NCBI GenBank assembly: GCA_026225945.1
Contig: JAMJFZ010001258.1
Coordinates: 6,964,501-7,028,500, forward strand
Reading direction: 5' to 3'
Source: Cricetomys ansorgei
Taxonomy: Eukaryota > Chordata > Mammalia > Rodentia > Nesomyidae
Length of the DNA: 64,000 nucleotides
The notes beneath the pieces are model-generated. The model was not told where the DNA came from. It searched no databases and worked only from the letters and a program-made list of their open reading frames with translations. Positions 11,995-25,392 of the stretch are shown in pieces. Each line of letters opens with the position of its first letter. Position 1 is the first letter of the stretch. A program made the position numbers and the translations under genes.

Positions 11995-14900
11995 GAAAGT
12001 GCCCAGGCAAGCTTTTAGCTTCTCAATGGACGTGAACTGTGGCGTTAGCATCTAAGGAGGCCTTGGCAAGCAATAGTCTGGTACTGCTCTGTTGGATTCC
12101 GATCTGGGACAAGGAGGGGGTTCAACGGGTAAAAGGGAGACGTCCACCTGAGGTCTGGTTTTGTATCTTGTTTTGTCTTTGTACATTTGGTCTTCATCTT
12201 TGCTGTCATCATTCCATCTCTTATACTTCTGTGTTCTGTGTTAATTGGTTTATTTTGGGTTGGGGGCAGCTGAATGGAACAAGTCTAACTGTCCTCTAAA
12301 AAGTTCTAAAGAATTTTCACAAAATTTATCTTCCCCAGTCAAGGAGGATTATGATTACCCTATCACAAGAGTCGCCTCAGAACCTTCTGTGAAACTGAAT
12401 GGCCCACCTTCAGGGTTGACTGGCACCCCTCAGGGCACTTTTGATTCTCAGATAGCTTGGGCGTGGTAAATGTTGTCCTTGGTAAGTCTGGCTACACAGA
12501 TCAGACTGGATACAACTTGCCTTGGGCTAAAGCAACTTCAAACCAACCTCAACCTTCCCAGTCCCTATCACCATGGCCTGATCCTGCACCCTGTCTACTT
12601 CAACCCCCACCCCACCATCTAGCTCTTCCCTACCTCCCCTGTCTTCTCCCCTCCCCACACTCTCCAGGGGTCCCATATGGCCTTCAGCTCCTCCTAGGAT
12701 CCTGGTTCTGGGACAGCATGTCCCTCCTCCTTGTTCCCTGGCAGCCATTCCTGACAGTAGGTATTTGAATGAATGTTCCCTCCACCACTACAGATCTCTT
12801 GGAAAACCCAAACCCTCCCTTTCAGCACTAACCTCTATTTCTTAATTTCTCTAATTGATTCTATCTTTTTTAATCATTTCCCTACATGAGATGAGAATCT
12901 GTCAGCAGGATTCTCCGTACCCTCTTTACTACTGAAGAAGGGGAATGGATTCTCACAAGAGTAGCTGAAGCACTCCACAGAATAGCTTAATGACTAGTGA
13001 CCAGAGGCTTGAGGCAACTGACCACGTGCTGCCAAGATGGAGACCCAATGGGACTACAACAGAAGGATGTAGGAGGTCCTCGGTGAGTACCACCAGGCTC
13101 TGTTAGAAAGCATGAAACAGGCAGCCTGAAAGCCCACTAACTTATCTAAGGTAAAAAACATGTAAAGCATGGCCCAGAAAAATTGCCTTCAGCTTTCCTA
13201 GAGCATCTCCTGGATGCCTACTGGATATATACTCTATAGATCCAGAGGACCAGGCAAATCTCAAGGTGATTAAGCTGGCCTTTGTCACGCAGTCCGCCCC
13301 TGACATACATAGAAAGATGCAAAAGATGGATGGATTTGCAGGAAAAAAAAAGATGTCAGAACTATTAGAAACAACCCAGGTGTTTGACAACAGAGAGAGC
13401 AAAGATCTTTTGGTAAAGAAGATGGAGCAGCCACTGTGGCTGCTCTACAAGCCCCGGCCACTTTGAACTCTGCCTATGCACCCCATGATGAGAAGAAAAA
13501 CTTTTACAAAAGGACCAGTGTGCCTACTGCATTGGAAGAACAAATGCCCCAATGGAAACAAGCAGGCCCCGCAAAACCCAAAACAATCCTAGCTATGGAA
13601 GATTAGCAAAGCGGAGGCTCCTTCAAACTAGGCCCCAGAAGCCCAACCATTGGGCGCCAACCTGTAAATTTTCTGGTGAAGGGGGGAAGCTGTATTACAG
13701 GAGCCCCTAGGAACTCTTACTAACTAAACAACAGGGGGTTCAGGATCAACAGGAAATATCAAAAAATATAAATGGACAACTGAACAGACTCTTTAACTCT
13801 CAGACAAGGAACTGTGACTCATTCATTCTTTTGTTCAAGTTATTCCTGAATGTCCCTACCCTTTACTGGGACGAGACCTCTTGAATAAGCTCCATACAAC
13901 AATAAATTCTCAGGAGATACTTCTAGGTTGCAACTGGGAGGCCCTGCTAAAGCTTTAACTATAACCTGCCCTCTAAGTGAGAAATATCTGCTCCTCCAAA
14001 ATCCAAACCATCTGTGGAAGGGGAATGTGAAACACTGTTGATCCAGGAGATTCCTTTAGTGTGGGCAGAGGACAGTCCTCCTGGCTTAGCCAAACATGTG
14101 TCACCTGTCATACTGCAGCTAACATCTGGGGCTATGCCCATTCAAGGCAAGCAATTAGCTCAGAAGCCAGGGAAGGGATGAAGGTGCACATCAGATGCTT
14201 CCTTGAAGCAGGTTTACTCATTCCTTGACAGTCAGCCTGGAGTACCCTCTTGTTGCCTGTCCAAAAGTCTGGAACTCAAGACTACAGACCAGTACAAGAC
14301 TCAAGGAGTCTCAAGGACTGTGAATAAATGGGTAGAATCTGTTCACCCGACTGTTCCAAACACATACTCCTTGCTCAGTTTATTGCCTCAGGAGCATAAC
14401 GTTTATACTGTATTGGACTAAACAGATGCATTCTTCTCCAAATTAAGTCCGCCCATGTTTGTATTTGAATGGACTCACCCCGAACTGGTGATATTGGTCG
14501 GGACAACTAACCTGGACTAGACTGCCTCAATGGTTCAAAAACTCTCTCACCATCTTCAATGAAGCACTCAACCAGGATTTAAGTCTCTTCCCCAGTGAGT
14601 ACCCTGAGATAACCTTGCTTGAATATGTGGATGATTTCTTATTGGCTGCTAAATATGAGGAAAACAGTCTGAGAGCCACTACAAGTCTTTCGGAAACTCT
14701 GACTCAGTTAGGCTATAGAGTTTCTAAAAAGAAAACTCACATATGCTCGCTCCAGGTTACCATTTTGGGATATGAACTGGGAGAAGGGGAAAGGCTGCTG
14801 TCACAGCCCGTATGGTGGACACAATGCAAATCCCAGCTCCAACCACCAAGAAACAAGTTACAGAGTTTCTGGGAGCTGTGGGATATTGCAGTCTTTGGAT

Positions 14901-16450
14901 ACCTGGGTTTGCTGTAAAAAAAAAAAAAAAAAATTAACAGGCTTTTAAGAACTTAAAGAGGACCTTGTTCAGGTCCCTGCTTTAACTCTCCCTGATATCT
15001 TCAAGCCATTTTATCTTTATGTCCATGAGAGAAAGGGCACTGCCAAGGGAGTTCTTTACTTAGACCCTGGATCCCTGGAAAAGGCAGCTTACATCTCATA
15101 GAGACTGGATCCTGTAGCCTCAGGATGGACCCCTTGTTTAAGAGCCATTTTTGTAATGCTGGCAAGCTCACACACTGGAACAGACTTTAACTATAACAGC
15201 TCCACATGCTGTGGAAACCCTCCTGAAGGATGCCACCAATCGTCGGATGTCAAATGCCCTCTGACTCAGTATCAAGTTCTTCTCTTAGAAAGAACAGACT
15301 GACCTTTGATAAATCCTTGGCCATCAACCCTGCCATCCTGGTGCTGGACGACAACCTGAAGAACCCATCCATGACCGCATTGCTGGGTGTCATCCAAGGT
15401 TCACGACACGAACTTCCAGTGTTCCTCTTACCACCAGAGATGTGGCCCTCTACACAGCAGTTTCGTTCAAAAAGGAACCAGGTATGCGGGGGCAACAGTG
15501 GTCACAGGTCAGAAGGTTGTTTGGGCACAAGCCTTGCCCAGGGGCACATCCACCCAAAAAGCAGAAATGACTGCTCTGACACAGGCTTTAAGACGGACTG
15601 AAGGCAAAAAGGTGAGTATCTACACAGACAGTGACATGCTTTTACCATGGCCCATGTTCATGGACAGATATGTGAACAGAGAGAGGCTTACTCACCTTAG
15701 AGGGGAAGACTTTAAAAGTACACATTAAATTGTTCAGTTGTTGGAGACAATCTGTCTGCCAACCAAACTGGCCATAATACTTTGCCAGGTCACTAAAAAG
15801 ACAAAAGCCCTCAAACTCAAGGTAACAACCATGCAGATCAAGCCGCCCAAGAGGCTGCTTTTGGGGAACCCAATCCCAGACTGTTCTGGAACTGTCTGCT
15901 GCCCCTGAGCCCCCACTCTGCCCCAATGAAGATGTTCCTGAGTACAACCCAGAAGAGATAGGGTCATATTATGACTTAGGAGAGCCACAATAGGTGGTGG
16001 ACCCTGCCTGGTAGAAGAAGCTCTGTGCCAAAGGTACTGAGCAAAATGGCTAACTGCCTTGCATCATTCAGTGCACTTGCCACCTAGAAAGCTCTCAGAA
16101 CGCATCTCCCCTCGCGTCTGGCTGCCTGGACACCACGGAAAACTTCAGACCAATGCCTGTATATCCAGGTAAGTGCAAAAAAAAGGACATGCCCCCCACC
16201 CCAGGACAATGAAGTCAAGGTACTGTACCCGGTGAATTTTGGGAATTGGACTTTACTGAAGTTAAGCCAGGATTATATGGCTATATATATTGGCTGGTCT
16301 TTGTTGACCCAGTAACTGACTGGGTGGAAGCTTTTCCATCCACCCATTTGCATCAGAAACAGCCCAAGTGGTAGCTAAGAAAATACTAATGAAAATTATT
16401 CCCAGATTTGGCCTCCCCATATCTCTGGGAACTGACAATGGCGACCTCCT
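11995..16450 (+). pseudogene. Decayed gammaretrovirus-like (class I) endogenous retrovirus, gag-pol, 3'-truncated
   Basis: Pieces of a retroviral gag-pol reading frame follow in order: a leader-like region (about 12.0-12.3 kb), a proline-rich gag region (12.46-12.77), the capsid C-terminal part (about 13.13-13.42), a damaged zinc knuckle (about 13.51-13.56), the end of the protease (13.81-13.91, containing CPYPLLGRDLLNKL), reverse transcriptase with YVDD at 14,624-14,635, an RNase H-like part (about 15.4-15.75) and the first part of integrase (to about 16.44). Many stops and frameshifts separate the pieces and an A18 run interrupts pol near 14,917. No env, 3' LTR or clear 5' LTR is seen and the primer-binding site is not identifiable. 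It is an inactive fossil. Left and right neighbours look like L1, so it may sit inside one. Confidence 0.85.
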
Positions 16451-16459
16451 TTTTTTCTT

Positions 16460-16592
16460 CCTTTCTTTTTTTCTTTTTTGAGGGTAGAGCGGTGGGATGG
16501 TAGAACAGGGAAGAATGGGAAAGAAGGTGTTATCCAGATATAGTGTATGAAACTCAAATTATTAATAAAAGTATTATAAAAATGGAAAAAGT
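16460..16592 (+). mobile_element. Rodent L1 3'-end-like fragment
   Basis: A G-rich stretch followed by a stretch reading like the tail of rodent L1 (GTATGAAACTC, then TTAATAAAAGTATT). It directly abuts the broken end of the retroviral pol region. Confidence 0.45.
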
Positions 16593-16854
16593 GCTTTATG
16601 AACCAAAGAAAACAAAGGACACAGGCCTCAAAGTAGGGGGATCAGGAAGGACTTCCCAAGAGAGAACATTTAAGCAGACATAAATCAACTCCCACCTCCA
16701 CCCAAAAAGGTAGAATGTAGCCAGGAAGCACCACATCACCCTGACGACTTCTCTCCTTCAGTTCCCACATCTCAACAATTACCAAACCCTAATAGCTCTT
16801 CTCCAAAAACTTCTCTGACTCCATCAACCTCTCTGTATTTCCAATGCTATTAAC

Positions 16855-18860
16855 TGTAGTTGTTAGGCTGCTGTGGGAGCCCCACAAGGAAGACACGACA
16901 TGGAGGTATTTCTCATAGATGCAAACTCTGCCAGACCTCAGCAGAGGGAAATCACCATCCTACTGGTCAGTGGGACCCTAAGCATCCCAGCTCAGGTATT
17001 TTTTTGATTCAGAACTCCTTAAGTATACTGATACCACATGCAGATCATTAGCAATTAAACATTCCCCCACAGAAATCCAACACCTGCAGACAATACAAAG
17101 CGCCTAGACCTAGGCAGACTCTCACCCAACAGTGAATAAAACAATATTTTGTACATAACTAAACTTCTACAACAATTCCCCTTTTCTCTATAAGCCAATC
17201 AAAAAATGTTGCTTCATGTCTACAACACAATTTAACACTACACCAGCAAAACTATTCAGAGAAACAATTATGAGGCTTCTAATGCACAGGACCAAATGAT
17301 ACCAAACATCTATCAAGCTTTTTACAATGTCTTTGGACAGTAGAACAATATTATTAATGTCCAATTATCTGGAATTAACTCACGATCTTCTGGGCTCCTT
17401 CAAAGGGCTTGGATCTGGCTCTGCCCTTTGCAGCACACACAGCTTGTCCTCTAGACTACAGCTGGCTTCACTTCACTGCTGCTGCTGTTCTTGGTACTGG
17501 CATCTCAAAAACTGCTGGGGTCCCTTGCTGCACTGGGCTGCACTTTCACCAACAGCCCCTCCTGGGCTCTCTTCACGGTGTCAAGCCTCAACTTCTTTAC
17601 ATGACCCCTTCAATCTGGGCCTTCAATTGCCACTGAGGCAGCACCTTTGCTAATAGCCTCTCCTGGGTTCTCTTCATGGTGCCAAGCCTCAGTTTCTTTA
17701 TATGACCCCTTCATCTGGGCCTTCAACTACTACCAAGGCTGCACCTTCACCAATGGCTTCTCCTGGCCTCTCACACTGCCAAGCCTCAGCTGATCCCCAA
17801 TGACTCCTTCACACCTTCAAAACCAGTAACACCTGGGTGACTCTTAGAGTACCAAGTTCAGCTACCAGCACAAGATATAACCCAACTTCAGCCAGTTCTG
17901 GAAGACAGTTTCAGTGTGCTGACCCTGAGGAAACACTTTTCAGATTTTAAGATAGAGTCTGGTTTGCAAGAAAAATAACTGGTCACTTTGTCTGCAGTAA
18001 GGGTTCCCTCATTGGTGAGTTATCATCATCATCATCAATATCTGGACAGCTTGTCTTTCTCTTAGTCAGGTTTGCAGGGGAAAAAAAAAATGGTGAGTTT
18101 AACTAAGAGGCGTTTTGGCTCCAAGCTGCAGCTTTCACAATAGCAGGGAGTTGTGGGCCAGTGGAAAGAATTTCTGGTTGAAATATTCTGCCAGTTTGGC
18201 ACTCTTTCTCACCACGGCTCTAGGGGAAACATATACCCTTCTTACATAGACCTCAAACACAAGACCCACTTGGGCTTCACACACACAAAAGCCATCAACA
18301 AACTCAGTTTATAGAACAGAACAGCCTGATTTCTGTTTCCCATATCCTGGCTGCCACCAGGGCCAGGAGGGAGGGTCAGTTCCATGGTCAGGAAAAGCCT
18401 TCAAAACTTTGCTTCTTTCCTGCTCCTGGCTGAATTGTTTTGTTTTTACCATGAAAATGTCTTTCTCTAAAGGTCTCTATTCTGTGGCTCTCACTTTTGA
18501 GCCTTCTTTCTTTTCACAATTATCTCTTCATAAAGGCTTATTTCCTTCCTCACTCTCCTCTTCCTTCAAGAGACTTCTCATTACTATCATATATATAAAA
18601 TCTCTGTCCTCTAGGAGCTGTCCTGAGCGTACTTCTCCTGGACTCTGTGAAGTCTGGATTTTCTTCCTTGTTCTTCCTTGTCTCCACATAAGGTGAGCTT
18701 GACTTCAGGCCCCACGCTGCAGGCACCACTTGTAGGAGTACACAACTGTGGCAGCTCAGCAAGAGAGACAGGAAAGCATATTCATAGGTACAAACTCTGC
18801 CAGACCTCAGCAGAGTCAGCAGAAGGAACCACCATCATGGCAAGTGCCTTCCTGGACAGT
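16855..18860 (+). mobile_element. Repeat-rich block with LTR-like direct repeats
   Basis: Segments at 16,861-16,965 and 18,729-18,835 resemble each other in the same orientation and share an 18-base core, AAACTCTGCCAGACCTCA. Between them are about three copies of a roughly 100-bp unit (17,500-17,800) containing CAAGCCTCA and GACCCCTTCA. AATAAA occurs near 17,136. I suspect a rodent non-autonomous LTR element but cannot name the family. Confidence 0.45.
17500..17800 (+). repeat. Degenerate tandem repeat, about 100-105 bp x 3
   Basis: Three successive units each carry GCTGCAC-like starts, a CACCAA or GCTAAT segment with CTCCTGG, CAAGCCTCA, and ATGACCCCTTC. It lies within the LTR-like block. 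Confidence 0.6.
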
Positions 18861-19019
18861 GGAGTTTGCATCTATGAAAGCGCCTCCCTGTCTTCGTTGG
18901 TGAGACGCCCCAGCAGTGTACTACAACTGCTCACAACCAGGTCTAGGCAATTCTCTCCTGTAATGGCTTTCTTACCTGCCTCACCGTATCTACCCCCATT
19001 CTGTTCATAACAATCACTA

Positions 19020-19335
19020 ATTAGAGTGATCTCTCAAACACTCAAACCTAATAGGTTACTGTCCAAACTAAAATACACGGAGGTAGCCTTAGCAGAAAAA
19101 TCTGCGATCCTTTCAAGATCTGGCCCCTGCTTACTTCTGCCACAACCCTTTCCACTTTCCACTCTGGTCACTAGACTTTTCACATAGCACATCGGGCCTA
19201 CATTTCTTGTAACTAGTACTTTGCACAAGTTATTCTCCTAGAAATACAGACTTTTATTTCTTCATTAAGTGTACTTCCAGGCATCCCTAGTTATTGAAAA
19301 GCCTTTCTGCATATCATCTCTTCTGTCCTCCCACC
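19020..19335 (+). mobile_element. L2 LINE fragment
   Basis: Contains GATCTGGCCCCTGCTTAC followed by a pyrimidine-rich stretch, the signature of the L2 3' region. It is old and diverged. Confidence 0.55.
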
Positions 19336-19341
19336 CAGTAT

Positions 19342-19508
19342 CAGCTGGGCTCAGTGGCCTTTAATCCCAGCACTTGAGAGGCAGAGGCAGAGGCAGAGGC
19401 AGGTACAATTCTGATGAGTTCAAAGCCAGCCTTGTCTACTTAAGACTATTAGGTCAGCCAGGGCTACACAGTAAGATCTTGTCTAAAAAATAAATAAATA
19501 AAAATAAG
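19342..19508 (+). mobile_element. B1 SINE
   Basis: TTTAATCCCAGCACTTGAG with a triplicated GGCAGA, CAGCCAGGGCTACACAG and an AATAAATAAATAAA tail. Confidence 0.85.
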
Positions 19509-19699
19509 TAAATATTCTCAGGTAAGATTCTTCCATTAAAGGAAATATATAAACAGGAACCAACCTAACTTTTTCAGTTAAATTCCAATAGTCACAACAG
19601 TACTTACAGCAGTTGTATTTATTGGATAATAATAAATAACAGTAATTAGTAAGTGTTCAACTTCTGATTTAGTACTTTTTGTTGTTGATGTTTTGTTTT

Positions 19700-19848
19700 G
19701 ATCTCTAGAGGTAGGGCCTTTTGTATATTCAAGGATGGCTGGAATTTACTATGTAACCCAAGCAGGCTTCAAACTCATGATCATGCTGCCTAAGTATTAG
19801 GGTTACGGATGTGTACCACAGATGTGCATCACCACACCTGGCTTTGCT
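19700..19848 (-). mobile_element. B1-like SINE, old
   Basis: Reverse-oriented B1 text: TATGTAACCCAAGCAGGCTT, CAAACTCATGATC, CATCACCACACCTGGC. Confidence 0.65.
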
Positions 19849-21104
19849 AAGTTTTATATACCAAATTGGACATCTCACTACTCCGTACATAAAGAAGCAC
19901 TCCATAACACAATACATTATAAATTTATTTAGCATAAATAAGCATAAATCAATAAGCATTTATTGGATGTGGTTGAATAAACAAAACAAAGCCTTATCTC
20001 ATGTATAATGTTTCCCTATAGGCTACTTTAAAACAATCAACTCTCCTTCACTCAAAACTTTATATGAATACCTAAAAAGCGGCAAGACTGCAGTGGTGAT
20101 TTTTTTTTGTTATTGTTTATAAAGATATGAAAAGTTCCTTATTCTTTTAGATAACTTTAGGATAAAAATAAACAGCTCTTGCTTCCAAATGAAATAACAC
20201 TAATTTTTTCAAGGTAAACAGTTGAAAAAGAGAGCCTTCCAAATCACAAGGCCAAAGCAGCTCAAGGAACAGGAGAACACGTGATGGCACTAATAGCCTA
20301 AACCAGCACTGCTGTTCGGGAGGCTGAAGGGTGCTTCCTTACACATGGAGTGAATCTGAGACAGGGTTAGTTTTCACAGGGTTTAAAGAATTCCTGGCCA
20401 CGAAAGTTTTATCTATGTGTCCGTATTAGTTAGAATCATGACAAGAGTTCATACAGCACCTTCAAATTTACTTTTCCCCCATTCCCTGATAAGAAAGCAA
20501 GTTAAAATCCTTGATAAGAAAGCAAGATAAAATACTAATAGTTTGGCATGGAGACAGGATTAACTCATTTCATATTGTTATAAATAAGTGGAAAGTTTTC
20601 CATGAAATTTGCATTACTTTATATATAACTTAAATTCCAGACACACAAATTTAAAACAAAGAGCTGAAAATTCCTATTTTACAACCCACAACATAAACCC
20701 TAATTGGGACCACAACTCTCCTGTACAACACTATTTACCATGTATATAAATTGTAAAATTTCCATCAGAATCTCAACATGAAATACCTTAATCGAATATT
20801 ATCTGAGAAGTTTTTATACAACAGGAAAATTACCAAAAAGATTTACTTATAAATATTGCTTAAACTGTCTTTCTTGCCAAGAATATCCAAACTGATTCTA
20901 TATAACCTAAGTACTCCCAAAATCTTCCTGTGCGAACTGGCATATGTTTAAAATTCTGGTTATCGTTGGAGCTCAGAACACATCACCCAAACGTAACTTT
21001 TTGGAGACCAGTGTTTACTACCCAAATGTATTTCCACTGGCATATTTTCATCAGATTATTCTGAGGACTGACAAGTTGTCCATACCAGGAAGAGATGCTC
21101 TTGT

Positions 21105-21182
21105 TTTTTGGAGTGCTGGGGACTGAACCAATACCTTGTGCGTGGGAGGCAAGCTTTCTAACACTGAGCTACAAGCCTTTCT
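21105..21182 (-). mobile_element. ID-like SINE
   Basis: TGCTGGGGACTGAACCAATA and ACACTGAGCTACAAGCC read as a reversed ID element. Confidence 0.6.
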
Positions 21183-22367
21183 GATGTAGCTATTACCTGG
21201 CTTTATTTACATTAACAAGGCTGTCTTTACTGCTATACAATCCCTCCATTCACATACCCGTGACATAAATCCCTACCACCTCCAGAAGCCCACACCTCCA
21301 CTCCTTTCCGTATTTTACATATATTCTGTCTGTAAAGATGCTGTATCTTTAATCATCTGGTCTGTCTTTGAGTCTCGTATTTTGTAAGATTCCTGTTTTA
21401 ACATGTAATTAAATGTTTCTCATTAATCTATGTCAGTTTAATCATAGATCAGTCAAGAACCCAAATAAAATCTAATTACTATTTTGTTATATATGCTGCT
21501 AAGGACACTCTAATACCCAATAGATTATTTTCAGCACTTCTGAGCTATTAAATTACATTTAATGCTTCATTTTTGTATGGATAAACCCATAGTCCTTAAA
21601 CCCATACGCCTTCACTTTGTCAATTACTGTAAATTCTTTCTATTACTCTATTAAATCAGAAAAAATTAAGTGCCATAAACAGCAAAATGAGAGCATCTGG
21701 TCTTCAAACTGCAGAGCTTATTACTTATGTGGCATGATTATAAAACAAATGGCCTGTCCATCATTTACATAGTCCATTTTTGAGATTTTAAAAGAAGATT
21801 TGAATGTCTAAGTGTTTTATTTGCCTACTGTCCTAGCAGTATGGATTTAGAATGGCTGTTTTATGTGTATGAGTGTTTTGCTGTATGTCTATGCACCGCA
21901 TGCACGCCTGATGCCCAAAGTTTTCACAAGAGAGTGCCAGATCCCTTGAAACTAGAGTAAATATGGCTGCTGAGGACCTCTCCAGTCCAACAGTTAATGT
22001 AACATACATGACATCTTTTGGATTTGAAAAATATCTGTGTATTTCCAAGTACTGCAAAGCAAAGACACTCATGCAAGATCAAAAGAAACATCAAACAGCC
22101 ATAACTAATTTAACTTAAGGTTAAAAGAAATTTCTCTCATCAAGAAATACTCAAAATAATGAAAGGCAGCAGACATTTGACTACCTTTATAATTTAACAC
22201 ATTAAACAGAACCATATAATTCCCAATTGGTATATGCTACCTTCTAAATGAAACCCTCCCTGCTATGAACTGAACTCCCTGCTGCTATGGCTTGTGCTTA
22301 ACCCATTATGGTCATCTTAAGGGATGGAGCCTTTGGGAAGTGAGTGTGATTCGGTGGGATCATAGGG

Positions 22368-22645
22368 GAGAGAGATGGCTCACTGGATCAAGTGCTTGCT
22401 TGCATGCATGAGGGTCTCAGTCCAGAACCACCACACCCAAGTAAAAAGTCTGCTATCACAGCACTGGAGAGGCAGACACAAGCAAGGTATGGAGCTCTCA
22501 GCCAGAAAAGCTGAACTAGTGAGCTCCAGAATCAGTGAGAGGCACTATCTCACAATGTAAGGCAGAGAGTGAGAAGGGAAACATCTGTCTTCAACCTCTG
22601 GTCTCTGCACAGGAATGCACAACTCACATACGTCAACATACAGCA
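22368..22645 (+). mobile_element. B4-type SINE
   Basis: GAGAGAGATGGCTCACTGG, CACAGCACTGGAGAGGCAG, CAGTGAGAGGCACTATCTCA, and a late CCTCTGGTCTCTGCAC segment. Confidence 0.7.
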
Positions 22646-22784
22646 TTTTTTAATTAAAGTGAAATGAAAATTGTACTCCACATTTTAAGTACTCTACACA
22701 GCATTGTAGAAGTATTTACACTGTAGTTATTGAAGTTGCCTTAGTCAAAAAGAAAAAACAAAAAAGGAAAGAAAAAAACTTTGA

Positions 22785-22912
22785 GCTAGGGCCTTGTGCA
22801 TCCAGTCAGCCTTGAATTTACTAACGCCAAGGATGAAGTTGAACTTCCAATCTTCCCGCCTTCACCTCCCAAGTGGTGCCGTCATAGGCATAGACCACTG
22901 CACCTGGCTTAG
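22785..22912 (-). mobile_element. Old B1-like SINE
   Basis: TTCACCTCCCAAGTGGTGCC and ACCACTGCACCTGGCTT in reverse B1 orientation. Confidence 0.55.
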
Positions 22913-24216
22913 CAAAATAATTTTAAAGCTGTTTTGAATTTAAAAGTACTTTTTCTTCAAGCTCCAAAATAATTTTTATATTTCATGCCTAAAACATCTG
23001 CTATCCAATTCATAGCAAACTTTCACTGATTAGCATATCTGATTATATTTAGGTCTTTAGTAATCAGAATAAAACCTGCTAGTCTTAGATCCATACTTTG
23101 CTCCTAACCCATGTGTAAGCGTGTACTACTAGGAGCTATTATACCACAGGCAGATGAGAACTTTCAAACACTGCAGCACTACCAGCCATCTAGCATGCTA
23201 GGTTCCACCGCTGCGTGGAAGGTGTTCTGAAACGAGGCTGCATTCTAGTATTAAGAATTCACATCACTACGTCCAAAGCACAGAAATAAACATCTTTAAG
23301 ATAAATCATCAAATTTACCACTTAAGCTGCCTACTATGTAAGCATCTCACTTCTACGAATTCAGAACTATGACTAACACATGGCGATAAGCAAGCATTTG
23401 CTTTAACAACAAAAGTAACTTTTCTTATACCTACCCATATATAGTCATAGAATTCAAGATATATTAAGATATAGATGCAAATATTTGAACTAGATATAAA
23501 GGCTTTGAGTGAAATGTCCAACACTCTATCCCAAATATATACAAACTGAAGCTCTGCAACTAAATACACTCTCCTCCAGGTCCTCTGCTCTCTTATACAG
23601 CACAAAATTCTGGTGAAGAGATAGTTGTAATCTTGAACCTAAATTTCCCAATCCAAATGATTGAAAGATGACAAGAGAAATAACATTTACTCCCAATAAT
23701 CAATAAAAGCTGCAACAATACTTTGCCTGTTGTCACGTCACTGTTAACAGGTTACATTTTCAAACAACAGTGATCAAGGAAAACATGCTACAAAATTTCA
23801 CTTATTGCACAGCTAACCAAACAACTAGAGGTTAAATATAAAATTCCACCTTTAAAAGTTTTAAGGTAGTAATATGTTACTGTACTAGTCCAGTACTTTC
23901 AGATAATTGTTTCCTTTTACTTTGTCTACTAAATACTTGTTGATACCTACTATGTTTCACCTCATTAGGCAAAATTTTCCAATAATAAAAGCTTAACACT
24001 AAAAGTTTTAAACCATATCATTCAGGTTAGAAATCTTTCTAAAATACACATTTTGTAATCTTTAACAAAATATATGAGTTGACTTCTTTATGGTACCAGA
24101 GTATCCCTGGATTATTTATAAAACAAATGGCATCTTGAAAGATTTCACATGCTTACAAATTAAAGCAGCTATAAAATACTATCTCTTTAAAAATGTCTTC
24201 CAACTACTTTTTCTGT

Positions 24217-24302
24217 TTGTTTTGAGACATGGTCTCTACAGCACAGAGCGGCCTGGAACTCAGGAGAATCAACTGTTGGGGTTACAGCCACCACACCCAG
24301 TC
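24217..24302 (-). mobile_element. B1-like SINE fragment
   Basis: TTGAGACATGGTCTCTACAG, CTGGAACTCAGGAG, ACAGCCACCACACCCAG in reverse B1 orientation. Confidence 0.55.
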
Positions 24303-24984
24303 TCTAACTGTTTTTCAAGTAGTTTCCCAGGCTCTTACTGTCAACTCTCTGACAGTGCAAAGGAGTAATTTCAGTCTTTTTACCATTTGGTAACTATTAT
24401 AATTGCATATTATATGAGACTTAAAAAGGCCTCAATTAAGGTCTCAGGGAGTCTAATGATTTTAAAAATGTGCATTTGGGAGCAAGAATATGCATATTCA
24501 TATTTCTTTGTCCTTTTTACGGCCTATTCAGTTTGTCTGGGGTTCCACATTAATAATTAATTAAAAGTAATTTTCTAAGAATCTACAAGGTCAAAACACT
24601 ATGTTTAGAATATTGAAGAAACAATAAAGACAAACAGCCAATGTTCAACATGAAAAAGTCATTAATGATTTTCATTACAAAAATAATGAATATTACAAAG
24701 GAGAAAATATAGACCCTTTAAATCTAGATGTCAAGTCTCCCAAATGGCATAATACCAAACTGAAGGCTAAAATCAGCCCGGAAAGAAACATGGGTGGCCC
24801 CAAGGCAGACAGCATCAGAAATCATTAGTTTCCTAGTAACTGAGATACATGGGATAGTGCACACAACATTTTAGGGTAACTGCTGAAATGTGAAAATTTT
24901 AAAAAAGGAATACCCCAAATTTCTGTAAGTCTCACTATATCCTTCAAGAAATATTAAATAACAGTGTATAAAAAAATTACTTAA

Positions 24985-25098
24985 CTCCTAGATGTAGTAG
25001 CACAGGCCTATAATCCGAGTACTTGGAAGGGGAGAAGATGGCTGATTCCAGGGCATTCTCCATCATCTAAGTAGATCCTTTCTTAACAACAACAACAA
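24985..25098 (+). mobile_element. Diverged B1-like SINE
   Basis: TAGTAGCACAGGCCTATAAT, AGTACTTGGAAGGGGAGAAG and an (AAC)n tail. Confidence 0.5.
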
Positions 25099-25227
25099 AC
25101 TATCCAGTCCTCAAGCTCAAACAGTAAAAGTACACAAAAGTATACATCAGGCTCTAACTGCTGACAGCAGGGCAGAGTCACCTAAAGAATGAACACTATC
25201 AACTAAGTATAAAAGCAAGTTTTTATA

Positions 25228-25392
25228 GCTGGATGGTGATCATGTATGCACACCTTTAATCCCAGCACCCAGGAGGCAGAGGCAGGCGGATTTCTGTGAG
25301 TTCGAGGCCCGTGGTCCTACATAGTGAGTTTCAAGACAGCCAGAGTTACAGCAGAGAAACCCTGTCTCAAGAAATTTAAAAAAAATAAAGTT
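25228..25392 (+). mobile_element. B1 SINE
   Basis: TTTAATCCCAGCACCCAGG, TGAGTTCGAGGCC, CAGAGTTACAGCAGAGAAAC and a poly(A)-rich tail. Confidence 0.9.

Noticed and set aside
12085..12115. Possible retroviral primer-binding site
   Set aside because: TGGATTCCGATCTGGGA is suggestive, but I cannot match it to a tRNA 3' end with confidence and no 5' LTR precedes it.
14917..14934. A18 run read as the poly(A) tail of a retrocopy
   Set aside because: Retroviral pol-like sequence appears to continue on both sides, so the run more likely lies inside the decayed provirus.
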